From Oegoconia quadripuncta (Eukaryota; Arthropoda; Insecta; Lepidoptera; Autostichidae): a stretch of DNA of 64,000 bases. Both the position numbers and the translations under genes were made by a program. The notes under the pieces were generated by a model. The model was not told the DNA's origin and searched no databases. It saw only the letters and a program-made list of their open reading frames with translations. The stretch is from assembly GCA_949316235.1 (NCBI GenBank), contig OX438744.1, forward strand, positions 37,754,778 through 37,818,777. The letters run 5' to 3'. Each line of letters starts with the position of its first letter. The first letter of the stretch is position 1. This document shows positions 22,766-34,545 of this stretch, piece after piece.

Positions 22766-22865
22766 GGCGCAGTCGCTGTCGCTATTAGTCCTTGGATGGG
22801 TGTCTGCTGGTGGCTTTTAATACGAGTGTTGCCGCGCTTCGGACGGTACGTTAAATAGGGTTGGT
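22766..22865 (+). mobile_element. SINE family E head, possibly 5S rRNA-like
   Basis: CGTGGCGCAGTCGCTGTCG is followed by TATTAGTCCTTGGATGGGTG, which closely matches the C-box of the 5S rRNA internal promoter (AGTACTTGGATGGGTG). CGAGTGTTGCCGCGCTTCGG then links to the shared family E body. Confidence 0.5.
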
Positions 22866-23184
22866 CTAGAATACAATTTGACTACATTTGATTTTTATCT
22901 AGAGCTTAAAGTGACTACTACATAAAGTAGCGCACGAGTGGGTGAAAGCTAGGCTTTAAGTGAGAGACGAGTTGCATAATTTTTTTTTCTCATTTATTTA
23001 GGACAACAAACAGCTAATGGTGGAACAGGCCGGTGCCCCGCCCACCCAGATACCCCTCTCACCCCGTTACACTTCCAAACTCAAAATGTGAAAGAACGCT
23101 GTTAGAATTTGGCCGACTGTACGCGTTAACGAGACGGACGGCTAGTGTAAGATATCAAACATCTTGCAACACACACACATGGAT

Positions 23185-23410
23185 CTTCATCAGACTTACA
23201 GGTCCCCACTGTTGGGGGGCAGCGTCTTCACACTGGGAGAGATTATGGGCCATAATTGCTAGTGGGCTCAGTGCGGATTGGTGTTTGTGTTAGATTAGTA
23301 GCCTACAATCAGACAGGCTGAGTTTTTAACTGACCGACAACTTTCAGTGGAAAACAACCGTGAGACTATTTAACTTGCCCTCCGAAGCATGGAAACACTC
23401 GTTTTAAAAT
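23185..23410 (-). mobile_element. SINE family E copy
   Basis: Carries CCACTGTTGGGGGGCAGC, CAGTGCGGATTGGTG and CTCCGAAGCATGGAAACACTCG, the reverse-orientation body of the family. Confidence 0.65.
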
Positions 23411-23442
23411 ATAACATTGCTTAACTTTAATTCGCTAATGAT

Positions 23443-23650
23443 AAATAAATAAATATTTCGGACACCTAAACAGTAAAGCTTGTGCTATGCATTCCAGACA
23501 ACGATAAACATACATAAATATATATAAAAACACAATGACTCTGATATAAATGTTCGTATCATCACAAAAACATTTACCCCTCGCGGGATTCGAACTCGCA
23601 ACCGTTGGTTTCGCTGACAGGGTCACTATCCACTACACCAATCGGTCGCC
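23443..23650 (-). mobile_element. SINE family B, near full length
   Basis: Head at 23650: the minus strand gives GGTGTAGTGGATAGTG (A-box) and GGTTGCGAGTTCGAATCCCG (B-box), then CATTTATATCAGAG and a tail of AAATAAATAAAT type. Confidence 0.85.
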
Positions 23651-24254
23651 GAATTAAAAGTCTACTACTGGACATAAGCCTCTTCCATGGAGCGATTTTC
23701 ATCGCTGTCCTTGGGAGGATTTGCCAAAACTTTTTAAGGCCTTTTTTTTTCTCAGAAACGGCGTGAGTTGAAGTTGAAATTGCTATCGAATATATCTGCC
23801 GTAAAAAATTAAAGTTACTAGTGTAACGCGATACATTACTACAATACTACAATATTGAAGTTTGCCTCAAAGGGAATAAGTTAAGGAATATATCAGAAAA
23901 ACGTTAATTTCAAATCCCGTGCAGAATTATTGCACGACAACCACTATTAAAAATGAATAAGCTCTATGTATGGTACTAAAAGTGTGTGTTGACTATATTC
24001 GCTATTGGATGGCTACAGGATACCCAAATAAAAGATATAGTCCAGGTTAATAAACTCTATTACTTAATCACCGACATTACATTCGGGAACACAGGGTGAG
24101 TGCAGAGGGCACGGCGTGGGTAACAACTGTCTGAGCTCCGGCGCATAATCTAGAGTTATGCACCGTGCAGCTGACGTCACATTGTATCTACACAGTACTT
24201 GCATGTTCTAATACACAAGTACATGTGTCCCCACACTCTATATATTCGCCTGTA
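23651..24254. other. Intergenic with a LINE 3' trace
   Basis: 23655-23720 carries the GGACATAAGCCTCTTCCATG phrase, which recurs near 58120 and is typical of LINE 3' regions in insects. The rest shows nothing. Confidence 0.4.
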
Positions 24255-24560
24255 CTGCTGAACATAGACTACCTCCATAGATTTCTAGAGCAACTGGTTG
24301 GAAGCGGCCCGCATCCTTCGACTTGCTGCAACCTTCATCACGTCATCCGTCCTATGCTGCTCTTGCCGGTGGGTGGTCTCCACTTTAGACCTTTAATGTC
24401 CCATCCGTCGTCAGTTCTTCGAGCTATCTGCCCTCTGCCACTTCAACTTATTCCCTGGGCTTAATCACTGACTTTCTTTTTATGGATTACTTCATTCCTA
24501 ATTCGATCTTTCCATAGCTCGTTGCGTGACTTTGAGCTTTCTTATGAACTATGCGCCAGA
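24255..24560 (-). pseudogene. LINE reverse-transcriptase C-terminal remnant
   Basis: The minus strand shows KLKVTQRA-like and SK-W-W-GH-like pieces in broken frames, and ends with GGAAGCGGCCCGC.. ..CATAGACTACCTCC, equivalent to the 3' part at 47020-47115. Confidence 0.5.
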
Positions 24561-24564
24561 AGTA

Positions 24565-24892
24565 CGGCCTCCGTGTCTCAATGTAAACAACATTGGGTTT
24601 ACGATTCGGAGGTCGCGGTTTCGATCCCCAGCGGGGTACATGTTTAAGTACTCGGTTTGGTTGGTGGTAGGGCATTTTAAATGTCCGCCTGGTTGGCTAC
24701 CGCCATCTTATCTAAAATCTGCCGCCAAACAGCAATGTGAATAGCATTGTTGTGTTCCGGTTGTCAGAGATAAGATAGCCAGTCCCCCAAATTTGTTGGG
24801 GTTTCCGGGTCAGTACGCTTCCACCTTCGACCTCATCTTCACTTAACATCAGGTGTGATTGAGGTCAAGTACCAACCCGTTGTGCATAAAAG
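24565..24892 (+). mobile_element. SINE family A, full length
   Basis: Head CCTCCGTGTCTCAATGTAAAC (A-box region) and GGTTTCGATCCCCAGCGGGG (B-box), then the complete body to GTGCATAAAAG. Confidence 0.9.
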
Positions 24893-26512
24893 AAGTCATC
24901 ACTGGTAACTCATTGATTAAAGGCTATCGTCTTTAAGCACTGAGGTATTTTGGACGACCAAGTCTCCCAGGTGCCCCCTTCTAGTTTATTTCGCCGAATG
25001 GTCTCACGAAGTTGGATTTATCTAATCGGTTGTCTTGTCCTAGGTAGACATACTCTATAACGAGAATGGAGTTCCCAACTGATAGAGTATTGTACTGATA
25101 TTTTAACATTGGATATGTTTTTTCGATCGCTCAACTATACAGGCAAGTTCTAGCAAATAGCGAGACATAGACGAAATAGCTATACAGCAAATGCAGTTTT
25201 TTTTTTTGCTAAAATTCCACCATTTCCATTTCCATATCACAGAATTAAGCATAAATAGTTTATACTATGATAGAGAATTTTCTAAATCGCGCGGTATTGT
25301 ATGTTTTAACGGCGATTGCAGAGACAATTTATCATTATCATTATGGTGTTATTCTAGCTTTAAATAAAAGTGAAAGCTTTATTAACATGATCTAAATCTG
25401 CTTGTATTTCGGCTTTGCAAAATGTACCCGTATAACATGTCAGTATCCCCGAGACAAACGCTGCTTCCATGACATAAACGGATTAATTTCGCTCTATAGA
25501 TTATTTTATAGAAGAATTGGCGAGTATTTTCTATAAAAAATCTTATTTATTTACACTTCACTACCTTTCAAATTTGACTGAAATTTTTGTAAGTAGTATA
25601 TTCATGTGTTACAACAATCACCAATTCATATTCAATAAGATATTAGCAGGCTCTTTTCAATAATCTTGCATTTTCAGTGAGGTGCACCACTGGGCTCACC
25701 TCTAGGTCCAGAAGTGAACATATGTGAGACGATCCAGTTGCGATCAAATCGTCATTGCAGTTCAATTGTCAATGATGATTTTAATTGATTGAAACGCTAC
25801 TCACACGTTCCAGTTTATGTTCATTGAGTAGGTACAGTCTGAAACAGAACCGCCGAAGAATAACGACGGTTATATTGTGTTTGACTGCATTTTTATGTTC
25901 AGCGTTTGTCTGGATGTATTTCAATAATGCGTGCTCCTATTTGATTGCGTTTATAGGTTCTTAGCCATGTTTGATGAACCGCGGTTCAGCTATTTCGAAG
26001 AATTATAGCTTTTAACACATTTGCTATTGTATACCTGGATGATTTTATTATGTTTAGGTTTTGCAAATTTTCAATTTATACGCTCTTCGATAATTTTTTT
26101 GGTGATTGTTGAAGTCAAATTGCCATAACTAAATCATAGAAAAACTTCTCAATTTCTTAGGTAAACTGAATTTGTAATGTACAGTCGGCTAATTTTACTA
26201 CCAACGAAATAAACCTTAACTGCATTCAAATAAAGTTCGTATAGGCCGATATTGAACGAAGAATAATGCATTATATTTAAATGGCTTTAAGGTTGTTATT
26301 TCTTAATTGATCACCTTGGATGCAAATATCATTTTGATACTGATGGACCTACTTCTTCCTAAGAAGATGAATTGTAAGTCCATCAGTAACTCTCGCTAAC
26401 GAGTCGATGGTAAACACATCAAATTCTTGAGGGCCAAAACGCAGCCACGCGTGCAGAACCGTCCATGGCATCGTAGAGGTCCTGTAGCGCAAAAATCGGG
26501 ACACGCAGGGCA
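24893..26512. other. Intergenic AT-rich region
   Basis: No ORF above 60 codons, no tRNA-like motif and no element ends were seen. A T-run occurs at about 25198-25207. Confidence 0.45.
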
Positions 26513-26720
26513 GCTTAGATAGATAGATAAAGCATTTATTTACGCCACTGCGTTCACACGTTCCACACGGGCCACACCAGATCGTGACCAGATGGAAGCT
26601 TCTCTGAAGGTGTTACAAAGGTAGTGAGAGCTTTTCCCACAATTGGACGCGAGATTTAGGGCCATCATCTAGTGACGCAACGCGGGCAAGAAAACTAGCT
26701 CGCTGTAGAGGGGGTGGCGT
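26513..26720 (-). mobile_element. LINE 3' tail with TAGA repeats
   Basis: On the minus strand it ends AATAAATGCTTTATC followed by TATC repeats, a LINE-type 3' end. A second such end is at 50938-51060. Confidence 0.5.
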
Positions 26721-27194
26721 CGGTCTTAGAACATTTTATTTCAATTTGAACGGAATTACAATTTGAACATTTTGTTGAATTATCAGTGTCCTGTTTAGTT
26801 TTATGGAAACATGTGACGTAATCAAATGGTGATACGATTGTGTCTTCCGACCTGGGGTTCTATTACATAATTTCATCGTTATCGTCATTCGTTACGTTCT
26901 GACATGTGATTGGTTGACTCATCGCTTTTTCGGCAATTTGACTGTTTCTCATTGGTCCACGTTATGGATAACGATACCGATGAAGTTACATAATCTGAAG
27001 GCTGGATACCGATTATTTAATTCTACACGACGAATAATTAAAATAGTGACATACATAACGTAAATACAATAAATATATAGCAATACATAAAGGAATATGA
27101 AACACATGAATATGAGTTTCTGTACCCTAAATCTCTTCATAAACATCTGTCATTTTTTGTATGTGTTTTTTTGTAATATACAAATAATCGTTTA
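26721..27194. other. Intergenic, contains a dispersed inverted motif
   Basis: The block ATTACATAATTTCATCGTTA (26863-26890) recurs in reverse complement at 36310-36345, so it is probably part of an unnamed repeat. Confidence 0.4.
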
Positions 27195-27345
27195 AGTCAA
27201 ACTTTTAAACTTCAAGCATTTATTTCAACGTAAGATATACATGATATCATTTGTTGAATGTCAATTTAAATCTACTGGTAATAAAAAAGTTTATTGCATT
27301 TATCTGTCAGTCGGTATGTCCAAGCTACTACCGTACTAAGTATCT
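27195..27345 (-). mobile_element. LINE 3' tail (family G)
   Basis: The TTTATTTCAACGTAAGATA...TCAGTCGGTATGTCCAAGCTA run is shared with 59040-59240 and 59740-60015. Confidence 0.6.
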
Positions 27346-27808
27346 TTCTATCTTCACTATTCTTGACACAGTGCACCAGTAAGTGTTGCTCATCATCTAA
27401 GCTGTTCACATAAATAAGTTATACTACCATTGCTTTAAAAGGTTATGGAAAAGGAGTGACTGCAGAAGCGCTATTATGCTGATCATTGATCACCCCGACT
27501 TTGGTCCTTCGAAGCGGACAAAGTAACCCGGTGTAATCTCAGAGCCACACTCCCGCCTACATCCGCATGTGAACATCAATGTTATCATAGCACACAGTAT
27601 TTAGTCGTATTAATAGTCCCGCCGTACGTTTGTTTAACTGATATCTCGACATGTGCGAACGTTACTCACTTACTCCTGCACTATGTGTGTGGCTATAAAA
27701 TTGGCGTTTTCTGTCAACCGCGTGAGTAAAATATATCCTTGGTGTCAACAGTGCATGCAAGCAGTTAAACAGTATATTTAATAAATTACTTTTACTGTAC
27801 TATTTAAA

Positions 27809-28350
27809 CTATGGCCCATATTCCTTCATATACAAGGGAAGAATGTAAGACTTAACTGCGACAAACACTATTGCGAAAGACTGAACTGCGACAGTGCCGA
27901 ACTGCGACAGATCTGAACTGCGAAAGACTTAACTGCGACAGGACTGTTATATCAATGGTTCATTAGAACGGAGCGATTCGGTTCTGGCACTTCGCCGGCC
28001 GCTACCGCGACACGCTCGCTTCGCTCGCTCGGCTCGTCCGTTGTGTCTCATGTTTCCAACCTAACCTAACCCAATTAACAAACAAAGTTAACCTGACCTA
28101 ACTGTGATATACGTACCATTCTAAATAAATGTGGTATGTGTTTCTTTTTTCTCATATTCTCTTAATTGACAGTTCAGTCCTGTCGCAGTTAAGTCTTTCG
28201 CAGTTCAGATCTGTCGCAGTTCGGCACTGTCGCAGTTCCATCTTTCGCAGTTCAGTCTTTCGCAATAGTGTTTGTCGCAGTTAAGTCTTACATCGACAAG
28301 GGAAGGCCTATATTCCTGCAGTGGGATGTTTACGGGCTGATGATAGTGAT
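27809..28350 (+). mobile_element. SINE family D 3' part, split by a DNA element
   Basis: 27809-27840 (ATGGCCCATATTCC...AAGGGAA) and 28305-28350 (GGCCTATATTCCTGCAGTGG and on) are one continuous family D tail, as the uninterrupted copies at 44619 and 58535 show. The MULE-like element lies between them. Confidence 0.8.
27841..28295. mobile_element. MULE-like MITE with GAACTGCGACAG repeat arms
   Basis: The inverted arms 27841-27946 and 28174-28295 start GAATGTAAGACTTAACTGCG and CGATGTAAGACTTAACTGCG. Each arm is itself a tandem of roughly 16-bp units (GAACTGCGACAGTGCC, GAACTGCGACAGATCT, GAACTGCGAAAGACTT). The right arm has one unit more than the left, accounting for the 16-bp length difference. 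The host sequence is duplicated as ACAAGGGAA at 27832-27840 and 28296-28304, a 9-bp target duplication as expected of Mutator-like elements. The centre is GC-rich near 28000-28035 and has no ORF. A second copy begins at 63781. Confidence 0.82.
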
Positions 28351-28719
28351 ATATTTTAAGTAATTAATAGTTTTTGATTGTAATTCAATAAATAAAACAC
28401 TATTCAGTCGGATTGCCGTCGAGATGGGAGGCTCAGATGAAGTCAAGTCGAGATCTAGTCTTACCGAGTACCTACACTTGCATTTTTCGCTCGAAACTGA
28501 AAAAAAATATCTATAAAAACTAACACAAAACGAAAAATTTTCTGTCTATTTTATTGTGTAATTAATATCACCTGAATGCGCAGCGGATTGTTGATAAAAC
28601 CGGACTGGTTCTAAGCCAAGTAAAACATTTATTCGTTTCTGCAGTCACACATACATTTAACTTTTAGGCACAATAACAATTGTAGACCGATGCAATTATG
28701 GCATACGTATTACTGGAAT
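28351..28719. other. Intergenic, nothing recognised
   Basis: No repeat or coding match was seen. Confidence 0.4.
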
Positions 28720-29100
28720 ATTGTTAATGTATGTGTGTGCTGCAGCAGCACAGTGTATGGGATATATAGTGTTTGGAATATTTAGATGCAAGTACCAATC
28801 TGTGGTCAACTTGCCCATTTCGTATTCTTTGATGTACGGTGCGGCCCCTTTCCCCGCACACACCCCCGCCTACTGTCGACCTCTGACAGTGGAGCAGAGA
28901 TGTTACGACCACCATGCGCGCTGTATCGAAAAGTGACTGTGTTTCGGTGCTTTTCGCGATCAGAGACCTTCTGGTTTCTTTCTGGGACTATCTGTGTGTG
29001 TATCTGTAGTCTCAACCTATAGCCATAAGGGTTGAGCGCCATCATTTGCCAGAGGAGATCTGTGCGGTCATCCGGGTTCACCAGGTGGGCAGTTGATCAC
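28720..29100. other. GC-richer unassigned stretch with overlapping short frames
   Basis: Several 63-91 codon frames overlap on both strands, which points to base composition rather than a gene. A repeat origin is likely but I cannot match it within the window. Confidence 0.4.
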
Positions 29101-29142
29101 TACTATTGCATACTTGAGTCTAGACCTATTTCTAAACATATA

Positions 29143-29342
29143 GTTTTTTTTATATATTTCGGACACTTACACCAATCATCTAGTCCCAAACTAAGCAAAG
29201 CTTGTACTATGGATACTAGATAATGGATAAACATACACAAATATTTATGTAACATCCATGACTCGGGAAAATGTTCGTATTCATCACACAAACATTTAGC
29301 CCTCGCGGGATTCGAATCCGCAACCGTTGGTTTCACTGACAT
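29143..29342 (-). mobile_element. SINE family B copy
   Basis: Minus strand B-box GGTTGCGGATTCGAATCCCG and tail to AAATATATAAAA. The A-box end is clipped at 29342. Confidence 0.8.
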
Positions 29343-30054
29343 AGTTAAGGATATAAATATAGATAGTCGCAGATGTTATGGCCCCATTGACCTCTCACTC
29401 AATTATTATTACGACTTAAATTGGCTCTATTGATGATGTTTGGTCAACAAATCGCTGCTTCTGTGGCCACAAGCTTATTAGTTTATTTGTGCTCTTTACG
29501 AGCAGTGCTCGCACAGATTGCCAATTATAAAGGGCCTTCTTGTTGAATGGAGGACTTTGATGATTTTCCTCCTAATTTCGAATATTTCAGAATTGGTCTC
29601 GGTTGATTTCGTTATATTTCTATACCTACACGTGTTTTTTTTTTATTTTATTAGGTACACCAACAGTATAACATATCACACTCTTATGATAGCTTATACA
29701 GTAGTTTTGTTCTGATATGAATACATATTACAGGCGTACACAACATTGATAACAAAGCTACACTAGTTACTTAAGTAGTACCTACAATATATTATTTTAA
29801 AGTACTGAATTATTTAATTATAAATAAGGTACCTATTATGGTAATAATATTGTAGTCAGAATTACAATAAACGAAATATTAAAGACTTAGAAAATTATGT
29901 ATTAGAAAGAGAAGCTTTGAGGTGTTTCCAGGTGTTACAGTATTTTACTGCTAAAATTCAAGATTGGATCATGGAATATTTTATGTGGAATATTTTTTTT
30001 TGAACGTACTGCAAAAAATGCTGCGTCTTCTCATTGCTTAAAAGACTTTCGGTC
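29343..30054. other. Intergenic AT-rich region
   Basis: Nothing recognised apart from T- and TA-rich runs. Confidence 0.4.
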
Positions 30055-30255
30055 TTTAATCAATGTCTGTTACAGTGATGACTTATTGCACTGAAACGTG
30101 GTCTCTCACTATGGGCTTCATAAGAAAGCTCAAGGTCACACAACTAGCTTTGGAGAGGGCGATGCTTGGCTTTCCATTAACGAGATCGAATCAGAAATAC
30201 GTAGAAATGATACGGTCGCTGTGGAAATCTATGACTGGGCATCCTGTGGCAGACA
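30055..30255 (+). pseudogene. LINE reverse-transcriptase fragment
   Basis: Translates as CTETWSLTMGFIRKLKVTQL and ALERAMLG, the conserved C-terminal segment of an insect LINE reverse transcriptase, with a frameshift after about 40 codons. Broken equivalents are at 24255 and 47300-47550. Confidence 0.75.
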
Positions 30256-30362
30256 TAATGATGTTTATCTATATAAAATGCTTTGGAAACAGCAAAAATA
30301 ATTTCAGCTTTAATAGAACAATGAACCGTTCCTAAATTTATTTTGTCGCCTTCTAATTGTCG

Positions 30363-30629
30363 CCAGCGGGGTACATGTTTAAGTACTCGGTTTGGTTGGT
30401 GGTAGGGCATTTTAAATGTCCGCCTGGCTAGCTACCACCATCTTATCTAAATCTACCGCCAAGCAACAATGTTAATAGCATTGTTGTGTTCCGGTTGTCA
30501 GAGATAAGATAGCCAGTCCCCCAAATGTGTTGGGATTTCCGGGTCAGTACGCTTCCACCTTCGGCCTCATCTTCACTTAACATCAGGTGTGATTGAGGTC
30601 AAGTACCAAACAGTTGTGCTCAAAAAAGA
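30363..30629 (+). mobile_element. SINE family A, 5'-truncated
   Basis: Begins in the post-B-box segment CCAGCGGGGTACATG and runs to the A-rich tail. Confidence 0.85.
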
Positions 30630-31869
30630 AATTTTTGAAGCAAAACGCTGTCGCCAGCAGAATAATTCATTCGTCAAAACGCTTGAAGCCACTTTCCTTT
30701 AGCCTCAGCTCCTTTGACCAATAATTTAATTAAGTCCAACGGCTTCAAAGGCTACTGTACACAAACATTAACCGAGAAATAATGTTTACTCTGATGGATG
30801 ATCAATAAATTTTTCGGCTAATCACGGTTCGAACTTTTTCCAAGAACACAGATGTTTCTCTTAAAAAAGCATTATAGCAAAAACACGTGTATCTATACGG
30901 GTATCGAACCCGGAACTTCACTGTTCATGTTCTGAGTCTTGTGCATTTTTATCATGTGATACGGGGCGTGCTTAACTGACAGTTGGTTGCTTGTTGCTCC
31001 GCTGACTGGGCTGCATTTTACGAGTGGTATAAGCCTAGGGTTGCCAGATGGTCGATATTCGTCTGGATTTTACCGATATTTCACATAATGTTCATGTCCA
31101 CATCGAAAATATAAGATCTCTTGACTAACAGTTTATCATAAAGTTTAATGCCGTTAACGAGGTGTGTGACGCGCGCAATAAGTGTTAATTATAATTACCT
31201 AATTAACTCATTACACTTACGTTCGAGTTTGATTACAAAATTCTTAATTGTATTAAATATTATTGTAAACAGTAAAAATAAAAGGAAAATTCTCCAGTCC
31301 AAATCTCACTTAACACACGAAACTTTAATACATTGATCATAAAAAAATCGACCTACCAAATAAATCTCTATACAACTTCCTGTATGTCTGGGTTTGGAAA
31401 CTAATTAGTTACCGAACAGTACTATACCGATTTTAATGAAATTTTCACTTTTCTAAAGCCATGTATGTCACCAATTAGAATGATGTGCGAGAAATTTCCA
31501 TTACAATACAGTGCCGCGTTTAATTTAATTCATCATCATCATCATCATCATATCAGCCGTAAGACGTCCACTGAATGGGGGGAGGCCAAAGATCTCCACA
31601 GCGATCGATCCTGCGCTGCTCGATTCGGTATTTTAATTGTATGAATTTATTAAAAAAAAAACAGAAAAAATAACACGGCAAGTTGTACGCCGCTCGAAGA
31701 CGATACAAATTTTATGAAGTACGATAAAATGTGTTCTAAAGAAGAATATAACGTTTACAAACAAAGTAATATAGAAAAATCTAAAAAAAATGGTTCCAAT
31801 AACTGAAACTATTTTTTTATCATTGGACCTTTAGGCATAGATAATTTTAACAACATTACTAAGAATATA
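30630..31869. other. Intergenic with a LINE-associated motif
   Basis: A (CAT)n run at 31529-31552 leads into ATCAGCCGTAAGACGTCCAC, a phrase common at LINE 3' ends in Lepidoptera (compare 47030). No gene was seen. Confidence 0.45.
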
Positions 31870-32445
31870 CCGGATAATTTTTTTTACCGTAAAAAAACCG
31901 TACCGTTTTACCGTAAATTTTTTTTTTCAAAATCGCACGCGCCTGGCCGATCTTGATATGCGACTGGCGTGATTCGCAGAACTCATATTTTCTCCAAGTT
32001 TTCTTTACTTATTTAATTTGTACATGACACAATTAAGGCTTTATTCAATGATGGTTTTGAAAAAAAAAAGTATTTAACTACCTATGCCAATACCTTCTAT
32101 TTCACTTACCTAATATGCCCTACGCTCACGTATACGGATCTCTGACGTAGGGAAAAAAGCGGCAACTTTGAAGTGGGACTGGGCGGGTCACGTGGGCCAT
32201 GCCGTGCGAGTTGTGGGCAAATGCGTCCACTATTTGGACTGCTACAACCGCCAGACGCAAACGTGGCAGACCGCGAAAACGGTGGAGAGACGAGGATGAC
32301 AGTTTTAATAAGGGATGGTTTGAGCTCGCCAAGAACAAAAACGACTGCAAACAGATGAGGGAGGCCTTTGCCCAGCAGTGGGACACTATGGGCTGCTAAT
32401 AATAATATGTCATATTTTTTTCCTTACGGTAAAAAAACTCACCAG
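31870..32445. mobile_element. TA-flanked foldback MITE (CCGGATGAG family), copy 3, interrupted
   Basis: Left end CCGGATAAT and right end CTCACCAG, both next to TA. The right arm is split by a LINE fragment (32123-32402) between CTAATATGCCCTA and TATGTCATATTTTTT. Confidence 0.75.
32123..32402 (+). pseudogene. LINE C-terminal fragment inserted in a MITE
   Basis: The plus-strand frame 32199-32399 reads RRKRGRPRKRWRDE and MREAFAQQWDTMGC before the stop, the extreme C-terminus of an insect LINE polyprotein. The 3' end is a TAA repeat (TAATAATAATATG), and TAATATG is duplicated on both sides (32111-32117, 32403-32409). The 5' part is in another frame. Confidence 0.8.
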
Positions 32446-33208
32446 TATAAAAAACTAGCTGAACGTCAAAACGAATAGTTTGACTGGAGCGAACTATAGA
32501 AGCACACCGACGCTCAACGTCATAGCAAGGTAAGAGCTCTCAAAGCTTTATATCTCACGTCCCATATCTTGAGAAAACCGAGGATCTAACAAAAGATTGA
32601 AGTTGCCGACACATCAGAGCATTATTTTGTACAATTCACATTTTATTACATGCAGAATGAAAAAATACTCAACTACTATTGTCTTACTTCATATTCATTT
32701 ATTCGCTTGCCACATGGTTATGATAGCTGTTACAAAAGGAGAGTGTACATAAAGAGATGTGACACCCCGTGGGGGCACCGCTAAAAAATTAAAAAAGTAA
32801 AGAGAGGTCTTAACAAAATTCGTACAATTATTTTTAAATTAACGTAGCCTATTAAATAACTAAAATCAAACATGCATAATGTTAAACAAGACAAAACAAT
32901 CAAAAGGAACATATTACATTATTTATAATTATGTTACATTATTCTTCGTATTCATTATACTTATTATATATTATATTTCTTTGTAATTTCCTCATAACTT
33001 TTCAATTGGCGGTCACCAAGCTGACTTTACTGTTCCCAGTAGAAAAAAATGTATGAAAATTCATTAGTGCACACTTGGTTTTCGTTTTACAAGCTTTTAT
33101 TTAGCTTGTAATGTTTGTTTAAGAGTGAGTTGTCCGGTTCAAAAATTTCAAACAATTTTTCAACCACTTGCTAGTATCTGGTCTAGTTGAAATTGGCATA
33201 TCATGTTA
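32446..33208. other. Intergenic AT-rich region
   Basis: 33150-33200 shares a block (TTTTTCAACCACTTGCTAG) with 48775-48830. Nothing else was recognised. Confidence 0.4.
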
Positions 33209-33770
33209 TTTATTTATTTATTTAACACTATTGTATATAAGCATACACGTCAAACAAAACAAAAAACAGGAGAATATTAAAATATACAAAAGGCGAGCTT
33301 ATCTCTATAAGAGATCTCTTCCAGCAAACCTCAGTAAGGAGACAAATAGATGAGGTAACGTAAAAGTAGACAGCGAGTACACTTACAAAAACAGTAGTTA
33401 TAAACAAACATACTATACATATAGAGAAAATAACAATCATGTCGATGACATACATACTTAAATTATGGTGTTGTTATAATATAAATAAATATAATTAAAT
33501 ATATAATGTAATATGATAAAAATAAATACAAAACCTATAAATAAATATGACATATACTTAAACAAATGTACACAAATAATAATAATAATCTATTGAGACA
33601 GTTTAAGGTAATGCTCCTTCAGTCGCGATTTGAAGACCGGTAACGACTGACTATCACGTACGTCGGTGGGAAGTGAATTCCAAAGTCTTAACTGCATGTA
33701 TGGAGAAAGAATAGTTGTAGAAGTCTGAAGTCGGAGTAGAAGGAAAAAAGTAGTTCGGTAACAATACAAT
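33209..33770 (-). pseudogene. LINE C-terminus with 3' UTR
   Basis: The minus strand reads SPYMQLRLWNSLPTDVRDSQ and FKSRLKEHYL then stop (33590), the LWNSLP motif of jockey/CR1-type polyproteins. It continues into a 3' UTR with GGTTTGCTGGAAGAGATC and ends in AAAT repeats at 33209. It is 5'-truncated near 33770. Confidence 0.8.
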
Positions 33771-33771
33771 A

Positions 33772-33965
33772 TTATGGTACCCTTGAGCTGATCTGATGAT
33801 GGAGCCGGGATGTAGGGACCGCATCCTGATGGCAATATAGTCGAATTTGGGCTAGTTTTGTTGCCATGAGCACTTTCCACTACACATGATGAGCCAGAAG
33901 AGGAACTCCTTGATGGTCTTCACGTTACTCGTCTTTGTACTAGAATAATAGTATTAAAAGCTTCT
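33772..33965. repeat. Dispersed repeat K
   Basis: Shares GGGCTAGTTTTGTTGCCATG and ACTCGTCTTTGTACTAGAAT, ending in AAAAGCTTCTTTTTAAAAG, with 49664-49915. The ends are not resolved. Confidence 0.6.
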
Positions 33966-34147
33966 TTTTAAAAGTATTTTGTAGAACTTAACTTCAAGTG
34001 GCATCAACGACGCCTGTCCATAAAGTTTGATTAGGCACTCGGTTAAAGACATTCAAATTAGGCATAATCCTGGTTGTTCGCCGCGACCGCAACAGGATTA
34101 TTCTAATGAAATTTAACAAAACCTTAAGATAGAATTTCAGAATTTGA

Positions 34148-34545
34148 ATACAATTTTTTTTTTTTTTTTTTTTATTGAAGAGGTGGGCAAACGAGCAATT
34201 TTATTACAATTTTGCAATTTTATTTCAATAAGAAATAATTTATGATAATGATGATACTGTGGTGCTGTGTGGCTTCGGCACTCAAATAGAACAGAACCAA
34301 CCCGTCTATTCCCGTGGGTGTCGTTAAAGGTGACTAAGGGAGTTTCCACGGAATAACTTCTATAAATCTGCACGTTTCAACGGCGATGGTCTCACCACCT
34401 GTCACGTGTGCATTTCTGTAGTTTCATAAGGTGAACCGTGGATGTTGTTTGAATCATTAAACTTTGGAACACCCAAACACCATTGTTTGGGATACCTCTG
34501 ACCACCCCATTTGGTATAAAGGTCGTGACGTTATGTATGTATGAT
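34148..34545 (-). mobile_element. Retroposon-like repeat J with long T-run
   Basis: Begins with a 23-base T-run and GGTGGGCAAACGAGC, read on the minus strand as an A-tailed end. The part from 34325 to 34545 (GGAGTTTCCACGG, GTGCATTTCTGTAGTTTC, CACCCCATTTGG) recurs inverted at 62733-62945 and in part at 53645-53710. Confidence 0.55.

Noticed and set aside
28721..29081. Five overlapping 60-90 codon frames
   Set aside because: Overlap on both strands in a GC-richer patch, no conserved motif and no splice logic; likely composition effect or old repeat.
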